In this document: in pieces, positions 5,025 to 6,336 of the stretch
Position numbering within the stretch: position 1 is the first letter of the stretch
Layout: every line of letters begins with the position of its first letter
Origin: an uncultured Collinsella sp.
GTDB lineage: Bacteria > Actinomycetota > Coriobacteriia > Coriobacteriales > Coriobacteriaceae
Direction: 5' to 3'
DNA length: 6,336 nucleotides
Assembly (NCBI GenBank): GCA_937926755.1
Contig: CALBBA010000028.1
Location: forward strand, 1 to 6,336
The notes under the pieces: model-generated
The model's database searches: none
The model's input: the letters and a program-made list of their open reading frames with translations, nothing else
What the model was told of the DNA's origin: nothing
Program-made: the position numbers and the translations under genes

Positions 5025-6336
5025 CTAAAGTGCTCGAGCGCCTTGACGACGCCATCTTTGTCGACCGAGTCGGTGATGTAGTCGGCGCGCTTTTTGAGAT
5101 AGTCTGGCGCATTGCCCATGGCGATACCGACATCGACGGCGTTCATCAGCGAGACGTCATTGCTGGCGTCGCCGATGCCGTATACGGTTCCGTGGTGGGG
5201 ATCGAGGGCGTCGAGTACAGACTGGATACCCCCGCGCTTCGTGCATTCGCGGGGCGAGATTTCGGTTACCTCGAGTTCGAGCTCGTTAAAGCACAGCAGC
5301 GGCTCAAGTGCCTTATCTTGAGCGATGTGGTTGGCGAGCGATGTAGACATCAAGATCTTGTAGACACTGTAATGTTGCAGCTGCGTAATTGCATCGCCCA
5401 CGGTGCGGGCGTATCCCGGGGCGTCGGGCGCATCGGCACTCATGCGAACGACGCCATTGAGTCCCTCAAAACGAATCACTTCGTCCGATTGCTCAAGAAT
5501 GGGAGCAAGGCGCTGCAGCATGCCGGGCGTCATCGCCAAATCGCGAATCACGTGTCCCTCAAGTTCGACATAGCCACCCGCGAGGCAGACGATGCCGGTC
5601 CAGGGCAGCTCGAGCAGCTTTGGATGGATGCAGCTCAGCGTGCGCCCTGTGCAGATAAACGCCATATTGCCCTTGGCGACAAAATCACGGATGGCTTGCG
5701 AGACCGCTTCATTGGGATAGGGGGAGAGGTCTCGCTCGCTCTCGGGAAGCTCTTGTGCTACTCGAGGGTCTTGCCAGGCGAGTGTTCCGTCGATATCGAA
5801 GAAGCAGATATCGCCGCGCTTATGGGCTGCGCTGGCGGCAGGGGAGGCCGAGGTGGTGGGCACAAATCCCGGCTCGAGGCCCATGATCTGGTCAAAATGC
5901 TCTTTAACGCGGGGAACGGAGATGCCGATAATCACCTGGGCGGTCTTGCCCGTAATGATGAGGCCCTTGGCGCCCACCGCGACAAACGACGCATTATCTG
6001 CAACGATGGAAGGGTCTGCGACCTCGACGCGCAGGCGCGTGGCGCAGTTGGTTGCGCCCACGATATTGCCAACGCCACCTAAAAGCTGAATTACCCGCTC
6101 AGCGAGGACGTGATCTTGATCGGATTGAATACTGACCTCGCCATTGGGAGATTGTTCTTTGACAAAGCCGCTTCCCGTTAAACGATCGATTGCCGCGCGA
6201 TTGGAGGCATGATTCTCGCGGCCCGGCGTCTTAAGGTCATAGACCAAGATGAGTGCTCGAAAACTAACAAAAAAGATGAGGCTAAAGGCAAGACCGAGCC
6301 CGGGCGCAAAAAGGTAGGAGCCGGCATGCATTCGCA
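5015..6336 (-). CDS. PTS EIIC (C-terminal end)-EIIB fused to HAD-IIB sugar phosphatase, partial
   Basis: The frame is open to the right edge of the window, so the N-terminus is missing. Numbering here is from the ATG at 6331, which is probably internal. Residues 5-39 are the last EIIC membrane helix and the conserved YDLKTPGRE tail of glucose/N-acetylglucosamine-type permeases. Residues about 75-150 form an EIIB domain (PF00367); GATNCATRLRVEV holds the phospho-accepting Cys96. After a Ser/Ala-rich linker (about 154-172) comes a HAD-IIB (Cof-like) phosphatase: motif I FFDIDGTL with nucleophile Asp179 and Asp181, motif II CTGR with Thr228, motif III Lys365, and motif IV GDASND with Asp388 and Asp392. 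All catalytic residues are present. EIIB would phosphorylate the incoming sugar; the HAD domain, cytoplasmic, could dephosphorylate it or a downstream phosphate (inferred). No EIIA domain is visible; it may be encoded elsewhere. The substrate cannot be told. Confidence 0.85.
   Translation of the reverse strand, partial: RMHAGSYLFAPGLGLAFSLIFFVSFRALILVYDLKTPGRENHASNRAAIDRLTGSGFVKEQSPNGEVSIQSDQDHVLAERVIQLLGGVGNIVGATNCATRLRVEVADPSIVADNASFVAVGAKGLIITGKTAQVIIGISVPRVKEHFDQIMGLEPGFVPTTSASPAASAAHKRGDICFFDIDGTLAWQDPRVAQELPESERDLSPYPNEAVSQAIRDFVAKGNMAFICTGRTLSCIHPKLLELPWTGIVCLAGGYVELEGHVIRDLAMTPGMLQRLAPILEQSDEVIRFEGLNGVVRMSADAPDAPGYARTVGDAITQLQHYSVYKILMSTSLANHIAQDKALEPLLCFNELELEVTEISPRECTKRGGIQSVLDALDPHHGTVYGIGDASNDVSLMNAVDVGIAMGNAPDYLKKRADYITDSVDKDGVVKALEHFRLI

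Noticed and set aside
4928..6082. 384-codon plus-strand open frame opposite the PTS-HAD gene
   Set aside because: Low-complexity antisense translation. The minus strand carries intact EIIB and HAD motifs over the same bases.
6329..6331. ATG at 6331 as the start of the PTS-HAD gene
   Set aside because: The frame is open to the window edge, and the sequence after the Met begins in the middle of the last EIIC membrane segment, so the true start lies outside the window.

Overview
The window reads like a high-G+C actinobacterial chromosome, most likely Coriobacteriia (a Collinsella-type gut bacterium). This is inferred from G+C-rich codon use in the right-hand genes, the style of the intergenic GC-rich repeats and the gene types. 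Nothing in the window fixes the species.

The left third (1-2331) is accessory DNA. Bases 1-55 are the right end of one IS256-family element, cut by the window edge. Bases 970-2331 are a complete second copy in the same orientation: a 396-aa DDE transposase with intact catalytic residues and 29-bp imperfect terminal inverted repeats. Between the copies lies a visibly A+T-rich stretch (56-969) unlike its surroundings. It carries two minus-strand genes, each cut by an IS end. One is a DUF2971-like gene that lost its 5' end to the complete copy. The other is a short unrecognised gene start (27-194) that lost its 3' end to the partial copy. They look like the centre of a horizontally acquired, perhaps defence-type, gene pair left as a remnant. 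Neither IS copy shows a target duplication across the flanks that can be seen, so deletion or recombination after insertion is likely.

The middle (2332-2717) has no credible gene. It holds a perfect 12-bp-stem hairpin, two related GC-rich repeat units differing by a 47-bp insertion, and several fragments resembling the 3' end of the neighbouring tRNA-Gln. The tRNA-Gln(UUG) gene itself is at 2718-2792 on the minus strand with an encoded CCA, followed by a terminator-like hairpin.

The right half is ordinary chromosome, all on the minus strand and reading leftward. It starts with a PTS permease C-terminus (end of EIIC plus EIIB) fused to a HAD-IIB sugar phosphatase and cut by the right edge. 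Next come a polyprenyl diphosphate synthase and a CwlM-like protein with two peptidoglycan-binding domains and a degenerate amidase-like C-terminus, and then the tRNA. The synthase and the peptidoglycan-binding protein fit a cell-envelope theme (isoprenoid carrier or quinone side chain, and wall regulation). The PTS-HAD fusion suggests uptake-phosphorylation and dephosphorylation of a sugar on one polypeptide. The most notable points are the PTS-HAD fusion, the IS-trimmed A+T-rich remnant, and a -35/-10 pair split between the two IS ends that would form a promoter only in a circular intermediate.
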